Positions 1 through 6,682 are shown, counted from the stretch's first letter. The stretch is DNA of 8,284 nt from Methanomicrobiales archaeon (GCA_012798365.1 JAAZNH010000184.1:1-8284), one strand, 5' to 3'. A program made the numbers and translations. The notes: generated from the letters alone by a model not told the origin.

Positions 1-2367
1 GAACGGGGGCATCTTCCCGTCCAGTGCCCGGCAGTTGATCCCGTTCCAGACTGCGGCAAGGATGAAGGCCGAGAAGAATACCGTCGTGATCTCCTGCGGC
101 GTCGAGCCTCCGATGAACCCGGTGGCGATCTGGAGCAGGCCCGCTATGATGAGGAACCCGGCCGTAACAATGATGGAGAGCCACATGAACGGGGTGATGA
201 TCGTTGCGTCCTGCGACACGGGTCGGTGGTTCATCAGGCCGGCATGCGGTGCTTCCGAGCAGAGGGCAAACGCGGCAAGGGTGTCCATGATGATATTGAT
301 CCAGAGGATCTGGATGATGGTGAAGGGCTCCGGGTAGCCCAGGAGCGGGGCAAGGAACACGAGGATACAGGCGCAGAAGTTGATGGTGAGCTGGAAGAGG
401 ATGAAGCGCTGGATGTTCTCGTACAGCGACCTGCCCCACCAGACAGCGCTCGTGATCGAGGCAAAGGAGTCATCCAGCAGGATGATGTCGCTTGCCTCCC
501 TCGCAACCTCGGTTCCGGCAATCCCCATGGCAAGGCCGACATTGCCGTGCTTGAGGGCAGGGGCATCATTGGTGCCGTCCCCGGTAACCGCTACCACATC
601 GCCATTTTTCTGGAGTGCCTGGACAAGGAGGAGCTTGTCCATGGGTTCGGCCCGGGCCATGACATCCAGCGTCTTTGCCACAATGACCTGTTCCTCGGGC
701 GGGAGTGCCCGGAAGTCCGGGCCGGTGATGACTGTGCCGCTCTGGAGGATCCCCGCCTCACGGGAAATGGCCCGTGCAGTCTCCGGGTTGTCGCCGGTCA
801 CCATCCGGACTTTGATGCCGGCCTGCTGGCAGGTGGCAACCGATTCCGGGATATTATCGCGGAGATGGTCCCGGATGCCGACAAACCCGTCCCAGGTAAG
901 GCCGGTCTCGGCATCGTCATTGTCCCGGATCTCCTTGTGGGCAAAGGCAAGGGTCCGCATGGCCCGGGATGCCAGTTCGCTGACGCCGGAGAGGTCCGGT
1001 GCGGTGGTGCAGAGGCCGGCAAGGATCTCCGGGGCACCTTTTACGAGCAGGTAGTATCTCCCATCCAGGTGGACAACGGTTGACATCCGCTTGCGGTTGC
1101 CATCAAAGAGGTACTGTTTTGTGATATGGTGTTCGGCACGGAGCTGCCGGTAGTCATATCCGGCCTCGCGGAGCCAGCGCAGGAGTGCGCCCTCGGTTGA
1201 GTTGCCGATAACAATAACTTTCCCCTCACGCTCTTCGAGATGAGCAGTGCCGTTTAAGGCGGCATTGAGCGTGATCCATTCTGCCGGTTGGGCGGGTACT
1301 GTATCCGGCACAACCGGTTTTCCTTTCGGTGCTGCGACCACTTCCATCTGGTTTTTCGTCAGGGTCCCGGTCTTGTCAGTGCAGATTGTTGTGGCAGACC
1401 CGATCGTCTCGCAGGCAATCAGCCGCCGTACCAGGCAGTTGGCCCGGGTCATCTTACGCATGGCAAGCGAGATGGAGAGGGCGACACTCATGGGAAGGCC
1501 CTCGGGTACCGCGGCAACGATGATGACCACCGCGAGCATGAAGTAGTGGAGGACGTTGTTGACCGTGTCAAGGTTGAGACCGGTTACTTCGCCCGTCACC
1601 ATGCCCTTGATAAAGAGCGAGGCGCAGATAAGGATGGCCATCGCGTACCCGAACTTACTGATGACCCCGGCAAGCGTTTCGAGTTTCTGCTCTAGAGGCG
1701 TCTCGGTAGCATGATCGATCCCAAGGGATGCAGCGATTAGGCCCATCTGGGCCGAATCCCCGACCGCAGCAGCGTACATCTGGCCTTTTCCTGCTGTGAT
1801 AAAGGATCCCTTGAGAACCCGGGCCCCGGTCCCTTTCGCTTCCGGTTCGGTCTCACCGGTAAATGCGGATTCGTCGGCATACATGTCGTCGGAGGATGAG
1901 ACCCAGCCATCGGCCGGAACCGCATCGCCGGCTTCGAGCAGGATCAGGTCCCCGACCACGATATCGCGGGACGGGACGGATGTGGCATTCCCGTCGCGGA
2001 TTACCTTGATGGCAACATCGTCGCGGTGAGCGTTGAGGACATCGAACTCCCGGCTGCTCCGGTACTCGTTGAAGAAGGCAATGCCCGTTGCGAGCAGGAC
2101 TGCGACAATGATACCGATGGTGTCAAGCAGTCCTTCACCCTGGACAACCGCAACAACCGTTGAGATGGCGACTGCGAGCAGCAGGATCCTTATGATCGGG
2201 TCATCGAATTTTTCCAGGTACTGCTTCCAGAGGGGCTCGCGCACCGGGGGGGTCATGGCATTGGCGCCATACTGCGCCCGCATATCCGCAACGCGGGAGG
2301 ACGGGAGGCCGGACGCGCCGGTCATCTTCTGTATCTCTTCAAAGGGGATCATGGGAGTATCTTTCAT
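1..2367 (-). CDS. Calcium-transporting P-type ATPase, PMCA-type (P2B), C-terminus cut off by window edge
   Basis: This is a cation pump of the cytoplasmic membrane that uses ATP through an aspartyl-phosphate to expel Ca2+. The visible 789 residues read without interruption. They include the actuator motif TGET (170-173), membrane motif PEGLP (288-292), phosphorylation motif DKTGT with Asp331, nucleotide-domain KGAPE (443-447), TGDNPET from 524 and hinge TGDGTND (595-601). TM5 carries LTIN (Asn663). TM6 reads ILWINIIMDT with Asn691 and Asp695, the N..MD pattern of plasma-membrane (PMCA) calcium pumps, so one Ca2+ per cycle is inferred. TM8 ends near WNGIN; only TM9-TM10 should be missing. The start is the first ATG after an in-frame TAG a few codons upstream. 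No convincing Shine-Dalgarno precedes it, and a second Met at residue 6 is an alternative. The actuator motif ends in Thr instead of the usual Ser. There is no long N- or C-terminal calmodulin-type extension in the visible part. The family call is firm, and the ion is inferred from TM4-TM6. Confidence 0.93.
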   Translation of the reverse strand, partial: MKDTPMIPFEEIQKMTGASGLPSSRVADMRAQYGANAMTPPVREPLWKQYLEKFDDPIIRILLLAVAISTVVAVVQGEGLLDTIGIIVAVLLATGIAFFNEYRSSREFDVLNAHRDDVAIKVIRDGNATSVPSRDIVVGDLILLEAGDAVPADGWVSSSDDMYADESAFTGETEPEAKGTGARVLKGSFITAGKGQMYAAAVGDSAQMGLIAASLGIDHATETPLEQKLETLAGVISKFGYAMAILICASLFIKGMVTGEVTGLNLDTVNNVLHYFMLAVVIIVAAVPEGLPMSVALSISLAMRKMTRANCLVRRLIACETIGSATTICTDKTGTLTKNQMEVVAAPKGKPVVPDTVPAQPAEWITLNAALNGTAHLEEREGKVIVIGNSTEGALLRWLREAGYDYRQLRAEHHITKQYLFDGNRKRMSTVVHLDGRYYLLVKGAPEILAGLCTTAPDLSGVSELASRAMRTLAFAHKEIRDNDDAETGLTWDGFVGIRDHLRDNIPESVATCQQAGIKVRMVTGDNPETARAISREAGILQSGTVITGPDFRALPPEEQVIVAKTLDVMARAEPMDKLLLVQALQKNGDVVAVTGDGTNDAPALKHGNVGLAMGIAGTEVAREASDIILLDDSFASITSAVWWGRSLYENIQRFILFQLTINFCACILVFLAPLLGYPEPFTIIQILWINIIMDTLAAFALCSEAPHAGLMNHRPVSQDATIITPFMWLSIIVTAGFLIIAGLLQIATGFIGGSTPQEITTVFFSAFILAAVWNGINCRALDGKMPPF

Positions 2368-2585
2368 GCAATCGACCCGGATCTACCGTGGCTTTTTCCT
2401 TACAACGTTGTCGGGGCAGGCAATAGGTATTGTGTTGTGGCATGTGGTCAGGCCAAAGAAACTTCATCCCAATCCGGGAGAGATTCAGGATACCTCAAGC
2501 GGGGAATTCTCCATTCAGGGCCGCGGGGAATGACGAATGCTTCCCAGGCACCGCTGCGGGAAGGGGGAGAAATCCGGGCCGGGTG
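2368..2585. promoter_or_regulatory. Intergenic leader upstream of the calcium ATPase, with palindromes
   Basis: This 218-base gene-free stretch lies between the small membrane protein and the ATPase, both on the minus strand. It holds a perfect 10-base palindrome, ACAACGTTGT, at 2402-2411 and an inverted repeat, CAATA-GG-TATTG, at 2421-2432. Both lie 35 to 65 bases upstream of the ATPase start, where an archaeal operator would sit. Further upstream, two short words are each repeated once: ATTCAGG at 2483 and 2513, and GCGGGGAAT at 2499 and 2523. No clear TATA box and no U-rich terminator were recognised. The ATPase may therefore have its own regulated promoter here, or be read through from upstream. 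Confidence 0.35.
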
Positions 2586-2804
2586 TCAGATGCGCCCGGT
2601 TGCCCGGAGCCAGAGCCCGGTGCCGGTATATGCCGCAAGGAGAACGACGAGGACGAGGGCTGCCTGCGCTACCGGCTCCCAGTTCCCGGTCCGGAACGCA
2701 TCCCAGACCCCGGCAATTCCCCATGCAATGCCGCCGAGGATGAGGAGGGCGGTAATCACAAGGCCGAGAATTCCTGCTGCCCCAACGGCTACGAGTTCAT
2801 CCAT
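2586..2804 (-). CDS. Small two-helix membrane protein, unknown function
   Basis: This is a 72-residue protein I do not recognise. It has two hydrophobic segments, about residues 5-33 (Gly/Ala/Leu/Ile rich, ending AGVW) and about 46-67 (AALVLVVLLAAYTGTGLW). A polar turn containing DAFRTGNWEP separates them, and the tail LRATGRI is basic. This suggests a helical hairpin in the cytoplasmic membrane. The ATG is preceded at 9 bases by GGGGAGG, the best Shine-Dalgarno site in the window, which supports this as a real gene. It follows the glycosyltransferase stop by 75 bases and precedes the calcium ATPase by 218 bases, all on one strand, so it may be co-transcribed with the glycosyltransferase. A role as a small partner of either neighbour is possible, but nothing in its sequence shows it. 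Confidence 0.7.
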   Translation of the reverse strand: MDELVAVGAAGILGLVITALLILGGIAWGIAGVWDAFRTGNWEPVAQAALVLVVLLAAYTGTGLWLRATGRI

Positions 2805-2879
2805 GGTTTTTTGCCTCCCCGGTGCGCTCCTCTCGCTTCATCCCGGATCCTTTGGTTGTCCCGTTCATAGACACTGTCC

Positions 2880-3971
2880 TCAGCATTCCAGGTATCCTGC
2901 CAGCAGTTCGTCATAGAGCCGGGCCACGTTCGTTCCTGTATCGGGCATAGCCGGAAAACCGGTATAGGATCCGGCTGTTTCCAGTGTGGCGAGCAGGTCG
3001 GGCCGGTACTGGCTTGTCGAGGGGAACCAGCCCTGTTTCCGGTAATACCAGGAGAGGTATTCCTGCTCGGTCTGGCCCGGCGTGGGAATGAAGAGGGCAT
3101 GCTGTTTTTTCAGCTCGGCCAGTTCCATCATGGAAGTGTATCCCGACCGGCAGATGATGCACTTTGCCCGGTTCATCAGCTCCTGCTTCTCCTCCGTTGT
3201 CGCATAGCTGATGGTCCTGCACCGGCCTGATGTAGTGGTGCGGGAAGCGCCGTTCGGGCTCCCCAGCAGGACAACGGAAGACCCTTCCAGTTCCTGCACC
3301 TTTGGCAGGAGGATCTTCTCCAGCTGCGTGCGCTGGGGTTCCGGGCCCGAGATGAGGACAAGGTAATCAAGGTCCTCTGTCACATCCTGTTTTTGGGTGC
3401 TGGTCAGGATCCCGGCATAGTATGCCCGCGACCGGATGGCTTCTGTGTCTGCCCGCGAGAGTTTGCCGGCGAGTGCATTTGGTCCCGGGGGGTTGTCCGG
3501 CACGATGACCCGGTCGTACTTGCTGTACAGGTACCCGTTGAGCTGCACAGCTGCAAGCTCAAACGGCCATGCCGCAAAGGGCAGGTGGTAGTGAAGCTGG
3601 TGGGTGATGAAGATCGAGGGGACCTTATCAGAAAAGACCCCGAGCCGGTTATCGCTGATGATCAGGTCGAATTGGTGCTCATCTGCGATCTTTTGAATTC
3701 TCCGGCGCTCCTCGGCAAACGCTTTGAGCATCAGCGGGAGGAAGAGGACGAATTTGGGCAGGAAAAACCTGCTGTTGCTGTAGGGTGTGGGATAATCGGG
3801 GAAGTCAAGCGATGTGCAGTCCGGAAACTCCTGTTCAAGGGCTGCACGGGCATTCCCGCAGGCTGCAATGGTGACGTCATGGCCTTTCTCCCGCAGCTTC
3901 CGGATCAGGGGCATGTCCCTTGTTGCATGCCCAAGACCCCAGTTCAGCGGTGAGACCAGTACGTGTGCCAT
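2880..3971 (-). CDS. GT-B fold glycosyltransferase, MurG / family-28-like (MJ1255-type)
   Basis: This 363-residue protein probably transfers a sugar from a nucleotide-sugar donor; donor and acceptor cannot be told from sequence. The N-terminal Rossmann half begins VLVSPLNWGLGHATRD, with the glycine-rich GLGHATR turn (12-18) that corresponds to the acceptor-side loop of MurG-like enzymes. It continues with GHDVTIAACG (30-39) and FDLIISDN (101-108). The C-terminal half has LVLISGPEPQR (204-214), VVLLGSP (233-239), CRSGYTSMMELAELKK (274-289) and FIPTPGQTEQEYL (294-306), the usual donor-binding end of family-28 C-terminal domains. There is no signal peptide or membrane span, so it is probably cytoplasmic and membrane-associated. 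The open frame reaches 4211, but the family-type start is the ATG at 3971, with GGAG five bases before it. It diverges from a UbiA-type prenyltransferase, which would fit a lipid or polyprenol acceptor, by inference only. Confidence 0.85.
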   Translation of the reverse strand: MAHVLVSPLNWGLGHATRDMPLIRKLREKGHDVTIAACGNARAALEQEFPDCTSLDFPDYPTPYSNSRFFLPKFVLFLPLMLKAFAEERRRIQKIADEHQFDLIISDNRLGVFSDKVPSIFITHQLHYHLPFAAWPFELAAVQLNGYLYSKYDRVIVPDNPPGPNALAGKLSRADTEAIRSRAYYAGILTSTQKQDVTEDLDYLVLISGPEPQRTQLEKILLPKVQELEGSSVVLLGSPNGASRTTTSGRCRTISYATTEEKQELMNRAKCIICRSGYTSMMELAELKKQHALFIPTPGQTEQEYLSWYYRKQGWFPSTSQYRPDLLATLETAGSYTGFPAMPDTGTNVARLYDELLAGYLEC

Positions 3972-4060
3972 GAAAACTCCGGTAGGTAATGATAACTTCA
4001 ATGGCAGGGGTATTGAATGATTCGTCTTGCAATCGCGCCCGCCCTCCTGTCCCGGGCGAA

Positions 4061-4070
4061 TGCATAAATC
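4061..4070. promoter_or_regulatory. TATA-like element shared by divergent genes
   Basis: GCATAAAT on the plus strand, read as ATTTATGC on the minus strand, is the only AT-rich core in the 122-base gap between the glycosyltransferase and the prenyltransferase. On the plus strand it is centred about 27 bases upstream of the ATG at 4094. With the usual archaeal TATA-to-start spacing, transcription would begin almost at that codon, giving a leaderless mRNA, which agrees with the absence of a Shine-Dalgarno site. On the minus strand it would give the glycosyltransferase a leader of roughly 70 bases containing its GGAG. Confidence 0.45.
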
Positions 4071-4093
4071 CTGTCCCGGCGATGTTGTACAAA

Positions 4094-4972
4094 ATGGGCG
4101 ACACACCACATCCCCAGGGACTGCGCCACCCCCTGCGGCGGCTGATCCGGTTCGAGGCCTATGGTATCCTCTTCCTCCTCGCCGGCCTCTTCGGGGCCCT
4201 CCTCGCCACAACGGCCTTTGACAGTACCCTTGTTATCCTGCTCATCTTTATCGCGGCCTCATCGGCGTTTGGTTTCGTCATCAACGATATCTCGGATATC
4301 GCCCTTGATTCCCGTGCGCAGAAACCCCGCAACCCCCTTGCCGATGGTTCGCTCAGTTGCCGGACGGCAAAAGTCATCAGTGCGCTCCTGCTTGCCATCT
4401 CGGTCGGGTGCATGGCCCTCCTTCCCCCGCACCTTCTGGGTCTGGAACTTGCCGTGCTCTTTGTCTTCATCACGTACTCGTTCTGGATCGAGGTCAAGAA
4501 TATCGCGGTGCTGGACCTCATCTACCATGCCCTCTTTCCCGCCCTGTACGGCTGGCTGGGTTTTGTCCTGTTCCACCCGCTCGACCTGACCGGGATCGTC
4601 TACGTCATCCTGCTGGGTATCTTCGGCGCTGTTGGCGAGCTGGGCAACGAGATCCGCGACCTTGAGAAAGACCGGCTCGAGCGGAAGAACACTGTTGTCG
4701 TGATCGGTGAACGCCCGGCCTTCATTCTGACCATCAGCCTGCTGGTTGCGGCTCTTGTGATCATCGCCGTGTACGCGCTGCTGCAGCCGGGCTTTCTCTG
4801 GCTCCTCCCGTTTGTCCCGTTTGGTGCGTTCCTCGTCCAGCCGGTGGTCCTGGCCATGCATGACCACGAGTATCGCGCCCGGTTCGTGGATAGTATCAAT
4901 TTCCGGGCCATCATCCTTGCAGCGGCGATGCTCCTTGTGTACGGGTTCTGCCGCATGAACGGCTGGTGCTGA
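4094..4972 (+). CDS. UbiA-family integral membrane prenyltransferase
   Basis: This 292-residue polytopic membrane enzyme would transfer a polyprenyl group from its diphosphate to an acceptor. The two Mg2+-diphosphate binding motifs are present: NDISDIALD (64-72, fitting NDxxDxxxD) and NEIRDLEKDRLERKN (185-199, the second Asp-rich loop with Asp189 and Asp193). Seven to nine hydrophobic stretches surround them, as expected for UbiA. Archaeal members include the digeranylgeranylglyceryl phosphate synthase of ether-lipid synthesis. In those the first motif is usually followed by N-x-P-x-R-P-I, whereas here it is KPRNPLADG, so the substrate is left open. An in-frame ATG at 4082 would add four residues and the frame is open back to 3989. 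The start at 4094 is preferred because it fits a leaderless transcript from the TATA element at 4061-4070. It converges with the methyltransferase gene, 35 bases away. Confidence 0.88.
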   Translation: MGDTPHPQGLRHPLRRLIRFEAYGILFLLAGLFGALLATTAFDSTLVILLIFIAASSAFGFVINDISDIALDSRAQKPRNPLADGSLSCRTAKVISALLLAISVGCMALLPPHLLGLELAVLFVFITYSFWIEVKNIAVLDLIYHALFPALYGWLGFVLFHPLDLTGIVYVILLGIFGAVGELGNEIRDLEKDRLERKNTVVVIGERPAFILTISLLVAALVIIAVYALLQPGFLWLLPFVPFGAFLVQPVVLAMHDHEYRARFVDSINFRAIILAAAMLLVYGFCRMNGWC

Positions 4973-4989
4973 TCCGCTCACGTCTCCGG

Positions 4990-5021
4990 CCGGTGGATCC
5001 TGCCGGTTCAGGGATGTTTTT
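4990..5021 (+). terminator. Weak candidate terminator after the prenyltransferase
   Basis: A short stem (CCGG at 4990-4993 pairing with CCGG at 5003-5006, plus G-U pairs, loop of about seven bases) lies in the 35-base convergent gap. It is followed by a T5 run at 5017-5021, inside the 3' end of the opposing methyltransferase gene. Archaeal termination relies mainly on the U-tract, so this could end the prenyltransferase transcript. The stem is weak and the gap between it and the tract is about ten bases. Confidence 0.22.
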
Positions 5022-5751
5022 GTGCGGTAACCGTGATTATACCCTCACGTATTTCGTGCTGGAGTATCTGGAACCCCGCGTCTTCCAGAATGCCGGTAAG
5101 TACCCCCGGGGCAATCCGGATCTTACGGTATGTACTGGCAACCCGTTCCCATGTGCCGGATTCTTGGGTGTAGAGGATATCGGTTACCGTGACGCGTACG
5201 GGCCCGTAATCGAGGCGGCAGAGGAAGATCTTCCGGTTATCACTCCTGACCGGGATTACTACCGTTCCACCTTCGGGTCCGGCAGAATAATCGCGGCAGG
5301 CGATGATGAGGGACCCCCCGGGCAGGAGTTCGGCGGCACACCGCTGAATAAGTGCCTGCACCGCTTCCCCGTCCGGCAGGTGCGTCAGGGTATCCCCCAT
5401 ACAGGTTATGAGTTCCGGGCCCGCACCTGCCCATTTCTCAAATGCCCGGATATCTGCCTGGACCGGGCGGATGGGAAGGGTTCCTGCCTGTTCTGCCAGG
5501 ATATCCAGCATGGGCCGGCAGAAATCCACAGCTATGACGGAGTAGCCGGCCATGGCAAGCGGGATGGACTGGAAACCGCATCCTGCACCGAGATCGATGG
5601 CAATCCCTCCTGCCGTGGGGGTAAGGGAACGGGCCGCAAAGAAGGTGCGGTTTTGTGCAAGATTCCTCTCAAACCCCCCGGCCATCCAGAGATAGTTGTG
5701 GGCAAGCAGGGTATTGTAATGCCCGAGGGTGGATGGATCGGACCCGTTCAT
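5008..5751 (-). CDS. Class I SAM-dependent methyltransferase, substrate unknown
   Basis: This is a 247-residue cytoplasmic protein with the Rossmann-like methyltransferase fold. Motif I reads AIDLGAGCGFQSIPLA (51-66), the S-adenosylmethionine-binding glycine loop. The acidic residue that binds the ribose is in VIAVDF (Asp76). VQADIRAF (97-104) follows, then LITCMGDTLTHL (114-125) in the motif IV region, and LLPGGSLIIACRD leads into the later strands. The N-terminal stretch HYNTLLAHNYLWMAGGF may form a lid over the substrate. Nothing identifies the methyl acceptor. The ATG lies one base after the TGA of the lipoprotein gene, with no good Shine-Dalgarno site, so translation is probably coupled to that gene. 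The pair reads as a two-gene operon ending in a convergent gap with the prenyltransferase. Confidence 0.86.
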   Translation of the reverse strand: MNGSDPSTLGHYNTLLAHNYLWMAGGFERNLAQNRTFFAARSLTPTAGGIAIDLGAGCGFQSIPLAMAGYSVIAVDFCRPMLDILAEQAGTLPIRPVQADIRAFEKWAGAGPELITCMGDTLTHLPDGEAVQALIQRCAAELLPGGSLIIACRDYSAGPEGGTVVIPVRSDNRKIFLCRLDYGPVRVTVTDILYTQESGTWERVASTYRKIRIAPGVLTGILEDAGFQILQHEIREGIITVTAQKHP

Positions 5752-5752
5752 T

Positions 5753-6580
5753 TCAGGAACCCGGGGTCATGTACAGGAGCCGGATATTCTTCAGTTCGTC
5801 GTTCTGGTACCGGGGGACCGATTCCAGCGTGAACGCAAGCGTGTTGATATTCTCTGCCCCGACAAGCTCCCAGGTCATGGCCCGGGGAAGGAGGATCTCC
5901 CGTGCACTCTCGTTGATATACAGGAGGTGGTCCCCGTTCTTCTGGCGCATGACCAGCAGGTTGAGGTACCCGTCCTGGTCCCGGCCGGTCTTGTCCGATG
6001 CATGGTATGCTACCGACGGGTCGAAGGTGCAGGTGAGGAATCCGTCATCAGCAAAACGGCTGGTGTTGAGGATGGCATGGGCCTGCTCCCGTCCTGCCAC
6101 GCGATAGAGGACGAGTTCTTCGGTAATGGTTGAGATGCCGATCGCTGCATCGGCATCCCTTACCAGGGTTTTTATCCGGGCTGCCTCTGCGGGATCGGTG
6201 CGGGCACGGAACGATTCCCACCGGAGGTAGTTATTGATGCTCTCAGCAGACCGTGCGTTTGAGAGATTACTGATCGCAAGAGCGGCTGCAGGCTGGGCAG
6301 TCGGGACGGAAAAGACAGGAAGCGTCCTGGGCCGGGTGATGGTGATCTTTTTTGATGCAATTGCGACGGGGTGCACGGGGTGTGGTCCCGCAGGTGTCGT
6401 CACGGTCTCCTGTGGTGTTACCGAATTCACGGGCAATGATTCAGCCCGGTTCTCCGCCACCTCACCGGTACCTGCCGTCAGGCATCCCGCACAGATCAGC
6501 GCTGTTGCTAGGAGGAGAACGGGAAGCCAGCCGGTGCAGCGGGGCCCGGCGGGATGGGTTTTATCTGGAATACCTGCCAC
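5753..6580 (-). CDS. Secreted lipoprotein with ADP-ribosyltransferase exotoxin-like domain
   Basis: This is a 275-residue protein. The N-terminus has basic residues, a hydrophobic core WLPVLLLATALICAGC and a candidate lipidated Cys33, so it is probably exported and membrane-anchored. The lipobox has Cys at -3, which is atypical. Residues 40-100 form a Pro/Thr/Ala-rich linker. Residues about 112-245 resemble the catalytic domain of exotoxin-type mono-ADP-ribosyltransferases (iota toxin Ia, VIP2): an ESINNYLRW helix, LVLYRV with Arg160 (expected NAD-binding Arg), GFLTCTFDPSVAY with TCT (183-185) at the STS position, then LLYINESAREILLPR with Glu228 as the likely catalytic Glu. The first Glu of ExE appears to be Ala226. 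By comparison it would modify an extracytoplasmic protein with ADP-ribose, but activity is uncertain. The start is GTG, because an in-frame TAA lies two codons upstream and no ATG occurs before the signal peptide. The gene is tightly followed by a methyltransferase gene. Confidence 0.72.
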   Translation of the reverse strand: MAGIPDKTHPAGPRCTGWLPVLLLATALICAGCLTAGTGEVAENRAESLPVNSVTPQETVTTPAGPHPVHPVAIASKKITITRPRTLPVFSVPTAQPAAALAISNLSNARSAESINNYLRWESFRARTDPAEAARIKTLVRDADAAIGISTITEELVLYRVAGREQAHAILNTSRFADDGFLTCTFDPSVAYHASDKTGRDQDGYLNLLVMRQKNGDHLLYINESAREILLPRAMTWELVGAENINTLAFTLESVPRYQNDELKNIRLLYMTPGS

Positions 6581-6682
6581 GGGTTATGCTGTATTCCGGT
6601 TCGTTGCGGCTCCTAAAAAGAATTCCATTTCTCCTGCGCGTTCTTTTTGCGATAGCAGCCGGAAGGTGCCCTGCAGGTACAG

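Noticed and set aside
226..1083. 285-residue plus-strand frame opposite the calcium ATPase
   Set aside because: It is antisense to the phosphorylation and hinge domains of a clear P-type ATPase; its charged composition is what the reverse strand of such a gene gives.
2797..2868. 23-codon minus-strand ORF (MNGTTKGSGMKREERTGEAK...) between the glycosyltransferase and the small membrane protein
   Set aside because: It has GAGGA at a fair distance and its stop overlaps the next start, so coupling is conceivable. However, it contains the Shine-Dalgarno site of the next gene and is low-complexity and charged, so it is best read as a spacer.
3972..4211. 80-residue N-terminal extension of the glycosyltransferase frame
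   Set aside because: The extension is Gly/Arg-rich, overlaps the divergent prenyltransferase gene and its promoter, and precedes a perfect family-type start with GGAG at 3971.
4259..4981. 240-residue minus-strand frame opposite the prenyltransferase
   Set aside because: Its very charged translation mirrors the hydrophobic UbiA helices on the coding strand, and no start signal or domain is seen.
4966..5832. 288-residue plus-strand frame across the methyltransferase and lipoprotein 3' end
   Set aside because: It is antisense to two genes with clear motifs and spans their junction, with no recognisable domain.
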